A DNA stretch of 64,000 bases from DATEEW01 sp035273665 (GTDB lineage Bacteria; Pseudomonadota; Gammaproteobacteria; Burkholderiales; SG8-39). A model generated the notes under the pieces. It saw only the letters and a program-made list of their open reading frames with translations, had not been told where the DNA came from and ran no database searches. Position 1 is the stretch's first letter. Each line of letters starts with the position of its first letter. Below, one piece after another: positions 51,556 to 60,438 of the stretch. Both the position numbers and the translations under genes were made by a program. The stretch is taken from assembly GCA_035273665.1 (NCBI GenBank), contig DATEOW010000038.1, forward strand, positions 1 to 64,000. Direction: 5' to 3'.

Positions 51556-52698
51556 CTAAACATTCAAATGGTAATAAAGCACTGCAAAGATGCCGTCCGC
51601 GACAACGATCAATACCAACGCACTTACTACTGCGCGTGTGGCCGATATGCCAACGGCTGCCGCACCTTGTCCCGTTTGCAAGCCGCGCAAACAACCGACA
51701 CCTGCGATGAGTAAACCGAAGACAAAGGACTTCACGAGCCCGCCAAAAAAATCCCCGGGTTGAACCGCTGTGAGCAATTGATTGAAATAAGTCACTAGCG
51801 GGATATTAAAAAGCAGCATCACCAAGCCGCCGCCTAGTAAACCGATGAGATCGGCGAAGATCGTGAGCAGCGGTGTCATCAGCAAGCCGGCGAGCATTCG
51901 CGGCACAACAAGAAAACGGACCGGATCGAGACCCATCGTGCTCAATGCGCTGATCTCATCGTTCACTTTCATTGTGCCGATTTCGGCGGCAAAGGCGGCG
52001 GCCGAACGCCCGGCTAGCAAGATCGCTGTCATCAGCGGGCCTAATTCGCGCAATAAGGAGAGCCCGACGAGGTTGGCGACAAATATTTCGGCGCCAAACT
52101 GACGCATTGCGACCGCCGATTGAAAAGCCATGATGACGCCCATAAGGCATGCGATCAGTGCGACGATAGGTAATGCGTTGACGCCCACTTCTTCCGCGAT
52201 TGCCAGCGCATCGCGCCAACGTAAAGCTTGTGGCCGCCCAAAGGTGTGGCCCAGCGCAACACCGGCCTCGCCTATAAAACCGATCTGCTCCCGCGCCCCT
52301 GCGGCAAATCTCGAGCCGAAGCGCCCTAAGACCTCAATCAGGTTGAGCTTCGTTTGTGCGGAATTTGGCCGAGGGCCAAATTCCTTTGGGTCGAACTGGT
52401 TGAGCAGGCTCTGATATGCCGGGGCTAGGTTCTCTATGTGAGCGGCCTCTCGCCGGGTCCGCAAGAGTTCAACAAAGAGCGCAATGCCAGCCGTATCGCA
52501 GTAATCGAGAGCTTCACAATCCACAAAGAAAGGTTGGGCAGCGCACTGCCGTGATGCCTCGAACAAGGGCTCCCAAATCCCAGCAACGCTATAGACGTTG
52601 AGACTTCCGCACAGGCGAAATCGGCAGTCGGCGGCCTTCTCTAAGCGAAGTGCGGGGGGCGCATTCACCGTTTTTGAAGTTCTCATTGCTAGAGACAT
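51556..52698 (-). CDS. MlaE-like permease with N-terminal STAS domain
   Basis: A 380-residue inner-membrane protein. Residues 15-100 form a STAS-like domain (VDCEALDYCDTAGIALFVELL) that in many genomes is a separate MlaB. Residues 150-380 are the MlaE permease with about five helices, GLSLLRELGPLMTAILLAGR and EIGTMKVNDEISALSTMGLDP, core EISALSTMGLDP. The start ATG 52698 has AAGGG five bases upstream; GTG 52704 is an alternative. It leads the lipid-transport operon down to 49141. Confidence 0.92.
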   Translation of the reverse strand: MSLAMRTSKTVNAPPALRLEKAADCRFRLCGSLNVYSVAGIWEPLFEASRQCAAQPFFVDCEALDYCDTAGIALFVELLRTRREAAHIENLAPAYQSLLNQFDPKEFGPRPNSAQTKLNLIEVLGRFGSRFAAGAREQIGFIGEAGVALGHTFGRPQALRWRDALAIAEEVGVNALPIVALIACLMGVIMAFQSAVAMRQFGAEIFVANLVGLSLLRELGPLMTAILLAGRSAAAFAAEIGTMKVNDEISALSTMGLDPVRFLVVPRMLAGLLMTPLLTIFADLIGLLGGGLVMLLFNIPLVTYFNQLLTAVQPGDFFGGLVKSFVFGLLIAGVGCLRGLQTGQGAAAVGISATRAVVSALVLIVVADGIFAVLYYHLNV

Positions 52699-52796
52699 TC
52701 CCACCCTTCTGCAAACGGCGGACCGGTTGGCGAGGTATGGCAGGCCCGAGCAGCCGCGGTGCTAGGCCAGGGCAGTCGACCGCGGGGGGAGATAGA

Positions 52797-52808
52797 ATGG
52801 CGGCATGA
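52797..52808 (+). other. Three-codon mini-ORF overlapping the CDF start
   Basis: ATG GCG GCA TGA, placed five to six bases after a GGGGGGAG Shine-Dalgarno, overlaps the ATG of the cation transporter (52805) by four bases. The SD is about 13 bases from 52805, longer than ideal, so this minimal frame could serve to reinitiate translation. It may be chance. Confidence 0.25.
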
Positions 52809-53440
52809 GCGCCGCTTGCCGTCCGCCCTCACCAGACGCCGATTTTCGCCGCGTGCTTTGGTGGGCTTTGGCGATCAACCTAGCCATGTTCCTCATCGAG
52901 GTCTTCAGTGGACTGCATGCCCGGTCGACGTCGCTGCTGGCCGATGCCGTGGATTTTTTTGGCGACGCAACCAATTACGCGATTAGCCTGCTGGTTCTGC
53001 CGATGGGCTTAATCTGGCGGGCGCGTGCCGCCTACTTCAAAGGCTTGACCATGCTTTTGTACGGCATTGCCATACTTGTTTATGTTGGCTATAGCGTCGT
53101 GCAAAGCGTGCTTCCCAATCCGCATACCATGGGCATCGTGGGCGCTCTCGCATTTCTGAGCAATCTCGCGGTCGCTTTTCTGTTGTATCGTTTCCGGCGG
53201 GGAGATTCAAATATGCGATCGGTGTGGCTTTGCACGCGTAACGACGTGCTGGGGAATCTGGCCGTAATTTGTGCCGCGTTGGGTGTGTTTGGTACGCAAT
53301 CCGGATGGCCCGATCATGGTGTCGCGGTCGTGATGGCTTTGCTCGCATTGACTTCCGCCGTCAGTGTGTTGCGCCAATCACGGGCGGAAATGCGCGGCGA
53401 AGCACCACCTGCCGATGAGCATTTCGGCCACGGACATTAG
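52805..53440 (+). CDS. Cation transporter (CDF family)
   Basis: A 211-residue protein with five to six membrane segments and a His-containing tail (HFGHGH). The two metal-binding positions of CDF transporters appear as DFFGD (in TM2) and DVLGN (in TM5), so one canonical His and Asp pair is altered; this pattern occurs in a short CDF subfamily. It lacks the usual cytoplasmic C-terminal domain. The ion is unknown. It lies two bases upstream of the DUF599 gene. Confidence 0.82.
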   Translation: MSAACRPPSPDADFRRVLWWALAINLAMFLIEVFSGLHARSTSLLADAVDFFGDATNYAISLLVLPMGLIWRARAAYFKGLTMLLYGIAILVYVGYSVVQSVLPNPHTMGIVGALAFLSNLAVAFLLYRFRRGDSNMRSVWLCTRNDVLGNLAVICAALGVFGTQSGWPDHGVAVVMALLALTSAVSVLRQSRAEMRGEAPPADEHFGHGH

Positions 53441-53442
53441 TC

Positions 53443-54135
53443 ATGCTCAGTACGTTCCAGTGGTTGGGCAACGATGTTGTCGCTGCGATCCTCGCGGCGA
53501 CAATGCTACTCGGCTATCGAATCTTTATTCGCGCGAAGCTCAAGAGGGACCCTTTCTACACGGTGCAATCGGTCAATGCGATCGCTCGTGCGGCTTGGGT
53601 AGAGAGCGTGATGTCTGAGCCTGGCAAAGAAGTGCTGGCCGTGCAGACGCTACGAAATTCGATCATGGGGCCTACGTTTTTAGCATCTACCGCCGTGCTG
53701 CTCATCATCGGCACCTTGACGCTGTCAGGGCAAGGCTCAAATCTGGCGGGTACTTGGCACGCGCTCAATTTATCCGGGTCGCTGCAGACGGAAGTGTTCG
53801 TGGGCAAGCTCATGCTGCTTCTACTCGATTTCTTTATTGCTTTTTTTGCCTTCACGATGGCAATTCGTATGTTCATTCATGTGGGTTACATGATTAACGT
53901 TCCTGCGGCACGCCAAAATCCGGCGATCACGCCGCGCTACGTCAGTTTCCATTTGAATCGTGCCGGGCGTTTCCACACCGTCGGCATGCGCGCATACTAT
54001 TATTCCGTTCCACTGGTGTTCTGGCTCTTCGGTCCTTATCTCATGCTCGTCGCCACAGTGATCTTGGTCTTCTTGATGCATCGCCTGGATCGCGCGCCAA
54101 AAATCGAAACCGAAACAATTTCCCCTTCAGATTGA
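53443..54135 (+). CDS. DUF599 membrane protein
   Basis: A 230-residue protein with four hydrophobic helices and the DUF599 order of features: an opening membrane helix, RDPFYTVQSVNAIARAAWVESVM (core VNAIARAAWVESVM), QTLRNSIMGPTFLAST, FFIAFFAFTMAIRMFIHVGYMIN, quoted as FTMAIRMFIHVGYMIN. Function is not known. Two genes flank it tightly on the same strand. Confidence 0.85.
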   Translation: MLSTFQWLGNDVVAAILAATMLLGYRIFIRAKLKRDPFYTVQSVNAIARAAWVESVMSEPGKEVLAVQTLRNSIMGPTFLASTAVLLIIGTLTLSGQGSNLAGTWHALNLSGSLQTEVFVGKLMLLLLDFFIAFFAFTMAIRMFIHVGYMINVPAARQNPAITPRYVSFHLNRAGRFHTVGMRAYYYSVPLVFWLFGPYLMLVATVILVFLMHRLDRAPKIETETISPSD

Positions 54136-54136
54136 T

Positions 54137-54907
54137 ATGACTGCTCATTCGACCGCTCATTCCCGCATTGCCCTTGTTACGGGGGCTGGAAGCGGCATCG
54201 GCAAAGCCGCAGCCTTAGCTCTTTTGGAAGACGGCTACCGGGTCGTGTTGGTCGGGCGCCGCCAAGAGCCGCTCGATGAAACGATTGTCGCTTCAGGCCA
54301 GGCGGCGGTACGCGCTACCGCACTCACCGGGGATGTGTCGGATCCTATTGCGGTGCGGTCGATTTTCGCCCGGGTAAAAAGTACTTTCGGTCGGCTCGAT
54401 GTGTTGTTCAACAACGCCGGTGTGAGCGCCTTCGCTGCGTCGATCGAAGAAGTTCCTTATGAACAGTGGCAAAAGGTCGTTGATATCAACCTGACCGGTG
54501 TGTTCCTTTGCACGCAGGAAGCTTTCAAAATAATGAAAGACCAAACGCCGCGCGGTGGCCGCATCATCAACAACGGCTCGATTTCGGCGCAGGTTCCTCG
54601 GCCTACTTCCGCCCCCTATACGGCAACCAAACATGCAATCACGGGGCTGACAAAATCGACATCGCTCGACGGCCGTAAATACGATATTGCGTGCGGTCAG
54701 ATCGACATCGGCAACGCTGCAACGGAGATGGTGGCCAAGATGCCAAGCGGTGTGCCCCAAGCCAATGGCGAAATGGCGATGGAGCCGCTGATGGATGTGA
54801 AGCATGTGGTGAAGGCGATCGTCTATATGGCGAACCTGCCCTTAGAAGCCAACGTGCAATCGATGACGATACTCGCAACGAAGATGCCCTTTATCGGGCG
54901 CGGCTAG
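54137..54907 (+). CDS. SDR family oxidoreductase
   Basis: A 256-residue classical short-chain dehydrogenase/reductase. TGAGSGIGKAAA (TGxxxGxG), NNAGV, catalytic Ser in NNGSISAQ and Tyr-x3-Lys in YTATKHAI. Substrate unknown. Its last 17 bases overlap the convergent gene on the other strand. Confidence 0.9.
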   Translation: MTAHSTAHSRIALVTGAGSGIGKAAALALLEDGYRVVLVGRRQEPLDETIVASGQAAVRATALTGDVSDPIAVRSIFARVKSTFGRLDVLFNNAGVSAFAASIEEVPYEQWQKVVDINLTGVFLCTQEAFKIMKDQTPRGGRIINNGSISAQVPRPTSAPYTATKHAITGLTKSTSLDGRKYDIACGQIDIGNAATEMVAKMPSGVPQANGEMAMEPLMDVKHVVKAIVYMANLPLEANVQSMTILATKMPFIGRG

Positions 54908-55415
54908 CTGCGCTCCGCAGTTCTTCGGCATAACTGCCCGGCATATAAGCCGCAGCCAAGAGAAAGGGAATCGCGAGGCTGTAAAAAAATGTCGCCCCGG
55001 ACAGTATTCCGATCACATCCGGCGCAGCGATGCCAGGTTGGGCGACGGCGAAATGTCCTAGACGCAGGCATTGAAAAAAAGCGAGCGCACCGACCCCAAT
55101 AACGGCGACTTTGATGCCCGCCGGGCAAGCGGCCGTCAAGGCTCTTACCTCAACCCATCTCATGGCAGTCAATTTTTTCCATGTGCGCTGTCCGGGTCGG
55201 ACCAGCGCGCTATATTCGTCCAATAAGTGCAGCAGGACGGCGCATACGCCAAGCGATGCGATAAATAGCAATACGGCCGAAAACTTGATGAAAAAATTGA
55301 CACCGATGTTGTGCAACAACATCGCGGACAGAAAAACGCATACGCTCATCGCGCTGATGGCGCCGAGTGCAAGTCGGAACAACAAACGCTTTCTTCCGCT
55401 GAATCGAGCCCGCAT
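54891..55415 (-). CDS. Four-helix membrane protein, unknown function
   Basis: A 174-residue protein with four predicted membrane helices (around residues 15-33, 40-62, 100-117 and 135-155) and an Arg-rich N-terminus. It resembles no family that could be recognised by eye. It lies alone on the minus strand between the SDR and mutarotase genes. Confidence 0.6.
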   Translation of the reverse strand: MRARFSGRKRLLFRLALGAISAMSVCVFLSAMLLHNIGVNFFIKFSAVLLFIASLGVCAVLLHLLDEYSALVRPGQRTWKKLTAMRWVEVRALTAACPAGIKVAVIGVGALAFFQCLRLGHFAVAQPGIAAPDVIGILSGATFFYSLAIPFLLAAAYMPGSYAEELRSAASRAR

Positions 55416-55514
55416 TGGGCACCCCTAAAAATCAGTGAACAGCGATTCTATGACGATTGGCATGCGGCACCCAATTTGCGTGCAACGCAGTATGGCGAGA
55501 ACCGGAGAAGCAGA

Positions 55515-56363
55515 ATGAAGGAAGCAATCGAAACCATCGATTTTCACGGGCTGGAGGCCTTGAGACTGACCGCGCCTTCGGGAGCCAGTGCCATCGTTTC
55601 CCTCTACGGCGCGCAAGTACTTTCATGGACGACGCCGGACAAGCGCGAACGTCTGTTTTTAAGTGATGCTGCCGTATTCGACATGCAGACCGCTATCCGG
55701 GGGGGTATGCCGATTTCCTTTCCGCAGTTCTCCGGTCTGGGCGATTTGCCCAAGCACGGGTTTCTGCGAAAGCATCTCTGGACGGTGACGGAGCGTAACC
55801 ATCGCGACGGTTACGTCATGGTTTCACTCGCTTGCCGCGATGACGACGCCACCCGACGGATATGGCCGCATTCTTTCAGCGCAGAACTATCCGTGGCCTT
55901 AGAGGCGGCACGCCTGGATGTCGAATTGTCGGTGGAAAATATCGGCGATGGGCCCTTTGCTTTCACTGCGGCTTTGCACACCTATCTACAGGTCGACGAA
56001 GTGGAAAATGCCGTCTTGGAGGGTTTGTACGGCTTTCAGTATCGCGACGCCCTGGATGGCGACAAAATCAAGAAGGACAGTGGCCCGACCTTGCACGTCT
56101 CCGGCCCGATTGACCGGGTTTACCACGATGCCAATCGATCTCTGCTTCTGCGCGACGGGCAACACAGTCTCGGTATTCAGAACGAAGGGTTTCCCGACAC
56201 GGTAATCTGGAACCCATGGGAAGCGCTTTGCGCCGAACTACCCGATATGCCGAAGCTCGGCTTCCGGCACATGCTATGTGTGGAGGCCGCCGCGGCGCAA
56301 CGCCCGGTTAGCGTTCAACCGGGCGAAACATGGTGGGGGCGGCAAACCCTCGTTGCACTTTGA
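55515..56363 (+). CDS. D-hexose-6-phosphate mutarotase (YeaD-like)
   Basis: A 282-residue aldose-1-epimerase-like protein. The N-terminus (IVSLYGAQVLSW), RGGMPISFPQFSGLG, KHGFLRKHLW and the catalytic His in ALHTYLQV and Glu in LCVEAAA match the glucose-6-phosphate 1-epimerase subfamily. ATG 55515 has GGAGAAG upstream; the longer open frame to 55311 overlaps the opposite gene and has no family likeness. Confidence 0.9.
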   Translation: MKEAIETIDFHGLEALRLTAPSGASAIVSLYGAQVLSWTTPDKRERLFLSDAAVFDMQTAIRGGMPISFPQFSGLGDLPKHGFLRKHLWTVTERNHRDGYVMVSLACRDDDATRRIWPHSFSAELSVALEAARLDVELSVENIGDGPFAFTAALHTYLQVDEVENAVLEGLYGFQYRDALDGDKIKKDSGPTLHVSGPIDRVYHDANRSLLLRDGQHSLGIQNEGFPDTVIWNPWEALCAELPDMPKLGFRHMLCVEAAAAQRPVSVQPGETWWGRQTLVAL

Positions 56364-56370
56364 AAAATGG

Positions 56371-56817
56371 TCACGCCGTCCGCGTCAGCAAGCGGTCGAG
56401 GCTATTGGCGAAAGCTTGCCGGTCGCTCTGACTGAATGCGGCGGGGCCGCCTGTTTCAATACCACTGCCGCGCAAACCGTCCATGAAATCGCGCATGTTT
56501 AGAAACTCGCGAATATTTTCTTTGGAGTACAACTCGCCGCGCGGGTTTAATGCGTGAGCACCTTTGTCGATGATCGCAGCGGCGAGGGGGATATCGGCGG
56601 TGATAATGAGATCCCCCGGTTGGGCGACATCGACGATGTATTGATCGGCTACATCGAAACCTTGCGGCACCTGGATCGCCTTAATAAAAGGCGAAGGCGG
56701 CGTCCTCAACCATTTGTTGGCCACCAACACGACTGGAATCTGCTTGCGCTCCGCAGCTCGAAAGAGAATTTCCTTGACCACTGCAGGACAAGCGTCGGCA
56801 TCGACCCAAATGTTCAT
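56371..56817 (-). CDS. YaiI/YqxD family protein (DUF188)
   Basis: A 148-residue protein beginning MNIWVDADACPAVVKEIL, a PIN-like nuclease fold with conserved Asp residues (DADACP, DLIITADIPLA). Family function is not settled. ATGA overlap with the YchJ-like gene upstream. Confidence 0.9.
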   Translation of the reverse strand: MNIWVDADACPAVVKEILFRAAERKQIPVVLVANKWLRTPPSPFIKAIQVPQGFDVADQYIVDVAQPGDLIITADIPLAAAIIDKGAHALNPRGELYSKENIREFLNMRDFMDGLRGSGIETGGPAAFSQSDRQAFANSLDRLLTRTA

Positions 56818-57197
56818 TCCCTTGTTTCCTCGGCCGCGACGTAGAACCAGCGCCCCTCTTCGCGTACAAACCGGCTAAGTTCGTGTACTCGGCCGGCGCG
56901 TCCATTGAGTTTGCAGCGTGCGACGAATTCCACCAGGGCATCATCTGGTCCCAGGAGCTGATGTCTTTTCACCTCCAGCCCAAGCCACTTTAGTTTCGGA
57001 TCAAAGTCGAGCGAGGAGGGACGAGTAGACGGATGCCACGTATCGAGTAGATACGATTGAAGGGCTTGCGCGTAGGCGCTATACCGGGAGCGCATCAGCG
57101 CTTCGGCAGTGGGCGCGGCCGCTCCGGCATGCAGCCGGCCGCAGCAGGATTGAAGCGTCTCGCCGCTGCCGCAGGGGCAGGGTAGTTGAGCATTCAT
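56814..57197 (-). CDS. YchJ-family protein with SEC-C zinc motif
   Basis: A 127-residue protein. The N-terminal zinc motif CPCGSG...CCGRLH (residues 7-22) is a SEC-C type ligand set. The NTF2-like domain that follows has EALMRSRYSAYA and HELSRFVREEGRWFYV. It forms a two-gene unit with the YaiI-like gene. Confidence 0.9.
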   Translation of the reverse strand: MNAQLPCPCGSGETLQSCCGRLHAGAAAPTAEALMRSRYSAYAQALQSYLLDTWHPSTRPSSLDFDPKLKWLGLEVKRHQLLGPDDALVEFVARCKLNGRAGRVHELSRFVREEGRWFYVAAEETRE

Positions 57198-57230
57198 GGT
57201 AGGAGGGATGGTGCGCGTGACAATAAAGCA

Positions 57231-57265
57231 TAAAGGATCGGCCGCACGAGGCGGCCGATCCTTTA
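57231..57265 (-). terminator. Strong hairpin terminator
   Basis: A perfect 15-bp stem: TAAAGGATCGGCCGC (57231-57245), loop ACGAG, and its complement 57251-57265. It lies 21 bases after the stop of the 57286-57636 gene. Read on the minus strand it is followed by a T-rich tract (TGCTTTATTG), so it terminates that gene and separates it from the YchJ-like gene. Confidence 0.8.
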
Positions 57266-57285
57266 TAGATGACAGAGAGGAAAGA

Positions 57286-57636
57286 CTAGTTGTGCTTTTG
57301 CTTGGCCGCGCTTAACCAGACGTCGCCTTCCGCGCCAAAACCGAATTTTTCACCATGGAGCCTGGACAGCCGCAAGAGCGCTTCGGCGACGTCCGGCGGA
57401 AAGCCCTGGCGATTGCCACGCTCATCGATCAGCAAACGTTCCATATAGGCGTCAAAAGCAGGACTGCCCCAATAACCCGCGAGAGTTTGCGCAATTCGAT
57501 CGAAGCGGCCTTCGATGATTGCCAATGCATGGTCGGTAAAGTTTTGCGCCGCATTGTCCGAGCCGTCGGACTCGGACTCGGCGATCCAATGCAGTTCATT
57601 GGAAAACACTGCGAGCGGATTGACTTCCATGTTCAT
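57286..57636 (-). CDS. Conserved hypothetical protein
   Basis: A 116-residue soluble acidic protein with no recognised family. It is helical, with the segments NFTDHALAIIEGRFDRIAQTL and EALLRLSRLHGEKFG. There is no signal peptide. It is a single gene between ettA and a strong terminator. Confidence 0.6.
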   Translation of the reverse strand: MNMEVNPLAVFSNELHWIAESESDGSDNAAQNFTDHALAIIEGRFDRIAQTLAGYWGSPAFDAYMERLLIDERGNRQGFPPDVAEALLRLSRLHGEKFGFGAEGDVWLSAAKQKHN

Positions 57637-57717
57637 GTACTCTCCCCTAGCCTTTGTCGGGCCTTTGCAACAAAGGATAATCCGCGGTTAGGGGCAGTTC
57701 AAGACCGTTCGTCGGGG

Positions 57718-59379
57718 CTAACGACTAATAGGTTTGTAACGAATGCGCTTGGGCCCGGCCTCATCCCCGAGTCGTTTCTTCTTGTCCTCTTCGTATTCCT
57801 GATAATTCCCGGCAAAGAAGGTCCATTGGGAGTCGCCTTCGGCGGCAAGAATGTGTGTTGCAATGCGGTCAAGGAACCAGCGGTCATGGGAAATGACCAG
57901 GACACACCCCGCAAATTCGAGCAGCGCATCCTCTAGCGCGCGCAAGGTTTCTACATCCAAGTCGTTGGACGGCTCGTCCAGGAGGAGGACATTGCCGCCG
58001 GTCATGAGCGTCTTGGCCAAATGGAGTCGCCCCCGTTCGCCGCCGGAAAGATTCCCGACGATTTTCTGCTGGTCGCCGCCCTTGAAGTTGAAGCGGCCGA
58101 TATATGCCCGCGAAGGCATTTCGAATTTGCCGATAGTCAGCACGTCGGCTCCACCCGCAAGTTCGTCGAACACAGTCTTCGTATTTGATAAAGCCTCCCG
58201 GCTTTGATCGACGAAGGCCATCTTCACGGTCGGACCGATCGTCACTTCACCCGAGTCCGGCTGTTCTTTGCCGGTGATCATACGGAACAGCGTCGATTTT
58301 CCGGCCCCGTTGGGGCCGATGATGCCGACGATCGCACCCGGCGGTACGCTGAAGCTGAGGTTATCGATGAGAAGACGATCGCCGAACGCCTTGCTGACCT
58401 TGTTGAACTCAATAACCTTGTCGCCGAGGCGCTCGCCCACCGGAATGAAGATCTCCTGGGTTTCATTCCGCTTTTGATACTCGTGCGAACTTAATTCCTC
58501 GAAGCGTGCGATGCGCGCCTTGCTCTTCGCTTGGCGCGCCTTGGGGTTGGAGCGAACCCACTCAAGTTCCTGCTTCATCGCCTTGGCGCGGGCCGCTTCA
58601 CCTTTAGCTTCTTGTTCCAGCCGGGCCTCTTTCTGTTCCAGCCAGGACGAGTAATTCCCTTTCCACGGAATGCCGTGACCGCGATCGAGTTCCAAAATCC
58701 ATTGCGCGGCATTGTCTAAAAAGTACCGATCATGGGTGACCGCCACCACGGTGCCGGGAAAGCGCGTGAGAAATTGTTCGAGCCATTCCACTGACTCGGC
58801 ATCGAGATGATTGGTCGGCTCGTCGAGGAGTAGCATGTCCGGCTTGGAGAGCAATAATTTGCATAAGGCAACACGGCGCTTTTCGCCGCCTGAAAGATTG
58901 CCGATCGCCGCATCCCATGGCGGTAGTCGCAAGGCATCGGCCGCAAGCTCAAGCTGGTGTTCCACATCGCCGCCGCTTGCCGCGATGATTGCCTCGTACC
59001 GCGCTTGCTCCTCCGCCAATTTGTCAAAGTCGGCATCGGGCTCGGCGTAGGCGGCATAAACTTCTTCAAGTTTCTGTTTGGCTTGGGCCACCTCGCCCAG
59101 GCCGGCTTCCACTTCCTCGCGTACGGTCTTCGCAGCATCAAGCTGCGGCTCTTGAGCTAAATAGCCGATGCTGAGATTGGGCATCGGTTCGGCATCGCCG
59201 TCGAAGTTCTTGTCGATGCCACCCATAATTTTGAGGAGGCTCGATTTTCCTGAGCCGTTCAGGCCGAGTACGCCGATTTTGGCGCCCGGAAAGAAGCTAA
59301 GGGAGATGTCTTTGAGGATCTGGCGTTTCGGCGGGACGGTCTTGCTCACCCGCCGCATGGAATAAACGAACTGGCTCAC
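57718..59379 (-). CDS. ettA: Energy-dependent translational throttle protein EttA
   Basis: A 553-residue ABC-F ATPase. Two ABC domains: Walker A GLNGSGKSSLLK and GPNGAGKSTLFR; signatures LSGGEKRRVAL and LSGGERGRLHL; Walker B LLLDEPTNHLD and LLLDEPSNDLD. The linker has the EttA arm (HGIPWKGNYSSWLEQKEARL, core GNYSSWLEQKEARL). It binds the ribosomal E site and gates elongation by ADP/ATP. GTG 59379 gives the family N-terminus (SQFVYSMRRVSKTVPPKRQI). Confidence 0.97.
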   Translation of the reverse strand: MSQFVYSMRRVSKTVPPKRQILKDISLSFFPGAKIGVLGLNGSGKSSLLKIMGGIDKNFDGDAEPMPNLSIGYLAQEPQLDAAKTVREEVEAGLGEVAQAKQKLEEVYAAYAEPDADFDKLAEEQARYEAIIAASGGDVEHQLELAADALRLPPWDAAIGNLSGGEKRRVALCKLLLSKPDMLLLDEPTNHLDAESVEWLEQFLTRFPGTVVAVTHDRYFLDNAAQWILELDRGHGIPWKGNYSSWLEQKEARLEQEAKGEAARAKAMKQELEWVRSNPKARQAKSKARIARFEELSSHEYQKRNETQEIFIPVGERLGDKVIEFNKVSKAFGDRLLIDNLSFSVPPGAIVGIIGPNGAGKSTLFRMITGKEQPDSGEVTIGPTVKMAFVDQSREALSNTKTVFDELAGGADVLTIGKFEMPSRAYIGRFNFKGGDQQKIVGNLSGGERGRLHLAKTLMTGGNVLLLDEPSNDLDVETLRALEDALLEFAGCVLVISHDRWFLDRIATHILAAEGDSQWTFFAGNYQEYEEDKKKRLGDEAGPKRIRYKPISR

Positions 59380-59448
59380 GGTGCAATCATCGCTCTATCA
59401 AGGGAGAGCGGATCATACTGTGAGCGGCTGCAGCCTGCACCGCACAAG

Positions 59449-60387
59449 TTAGTTCGATACGATGCGGTCTCGGCCGGCTTCCTTGGCCTGATAAAGCCCT
59501 GCGTCCGATCGCGCGATCATGTCTTCCGGTCGCTGGTCTTGGCCATGACGGAATTCCGTAACGCCGATGCTCAAACTCACGGTTTTGACCGCCGCAAGGT
59601 TTTTTGGGTGATCGATCGCCATGGCCGCTAGCGCTTGGCGCACCTTTTCCATCAGTGCGGCGGCACCGGCGACGTCCGTGTCCGGCATGACGATCGCAAA
59701 CTCCTCGCCACCATAACGCGCGACTAGATCGCTTGCGCGCCGGCAACACCGCGCCAACACAGTGGCGACCTTGCGAAGACATTCGTCGCCGGCCAAATGG
59801 CCATAATTGTCGTTATACATTTTGAACGAATCGACATCGCATAACGCCAATGCCAGTTTCGTTTTCTGGCGCGTGGCCAAAGAGATGTGCTGGGTGAGAA
59901 AATCGTCGAAATAACGGCGGTTCGCAACCCCGGTTAAACCGTCGCGTTGCGAGAGCTGTTCCAATCTGCGGTTGGACGCGGCCAGCTCGGTGGACATTTC
60001 CTGTAACTTGCGCCGCATCTCATCGAGGCGCTGCAGCGCGCGGATTTTCGCGAGCAAAACGATGCGCCCAACCGGTTTGATCAAGTAATCGTCGCCGCCC
60101 GATTCAATGGCCTTGCTGTAATCCTGATCCGCTTCATTCGCGGAAAGGAAAATAATAGGCGTCCAATCGTCCGGAGTGAGCGCGCGGAGTTGGCGCGCGG
60201 TTTCGTAACCGTCAATTCCCGGCATGTTGACATCAAGCAAAACGATGCCCGGGTTTTCTTTTGGATAAAGCTCGATCGCGCGCTCGCCGCAATCGGCTTC
60301 CACGGGCACTAGATTCATGGTTTCCAGCATGCGGCACAACACCGCGCGCATGCTGGGCGAATCGTCGACCACCAGAACCTTCGTCAT
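59449..60387 (-). CDS. Diguanylate cyclase response regulator (REC-GGDEF)
   Basis: A 312-residue protein. REC domain (1-125): VLVVDDSPSMR, Asp52 in VLLDVNMPG and Lys in YLIKPVGR. A linker helix precedes the GGDEF domain with RYGGEEFAIVMPDT, an active site of the GGEEF type, and an inhibitory I-site RASD five residues upstream. It makes cyclic di-GMP, which often stimulates EPS synthesis. Its sensor kinase is not in the window. Confidence 0.95.
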   Translation of the reverse strand: MTKVLVVDDSPSMRAVLCRMLETMNLVPVEADCGERAIELYPKENPGIVLLDVNMPGIDGYETARQLRALTPDDWTPIIFLSANEADQDYSKAIESGGDDYLIKPVGRIVLLAKIRALQRLDEMRRKLQEMSTELAASNRRLEQLSQRDGLTGVANRRYFDDFLTQHISLATRQKTKLALALCDVDSFKMYNDNYGHLAGDECLRKVATVLARCCRRASDLVARYGGEEFAIVMPDTDVAGAAALMEKVRQALAAMAIDHPKNLAAVKTVSLSIGVTEFRHGQDQRPEDMIARSDAGLYQAKEAGRDRIVSN

Positions 60388-60438
60388 GCCTTCGTCCGTA
60401 TTTTTGTATGGATCATCGGCTTCCTCCCCTTCGCTACC

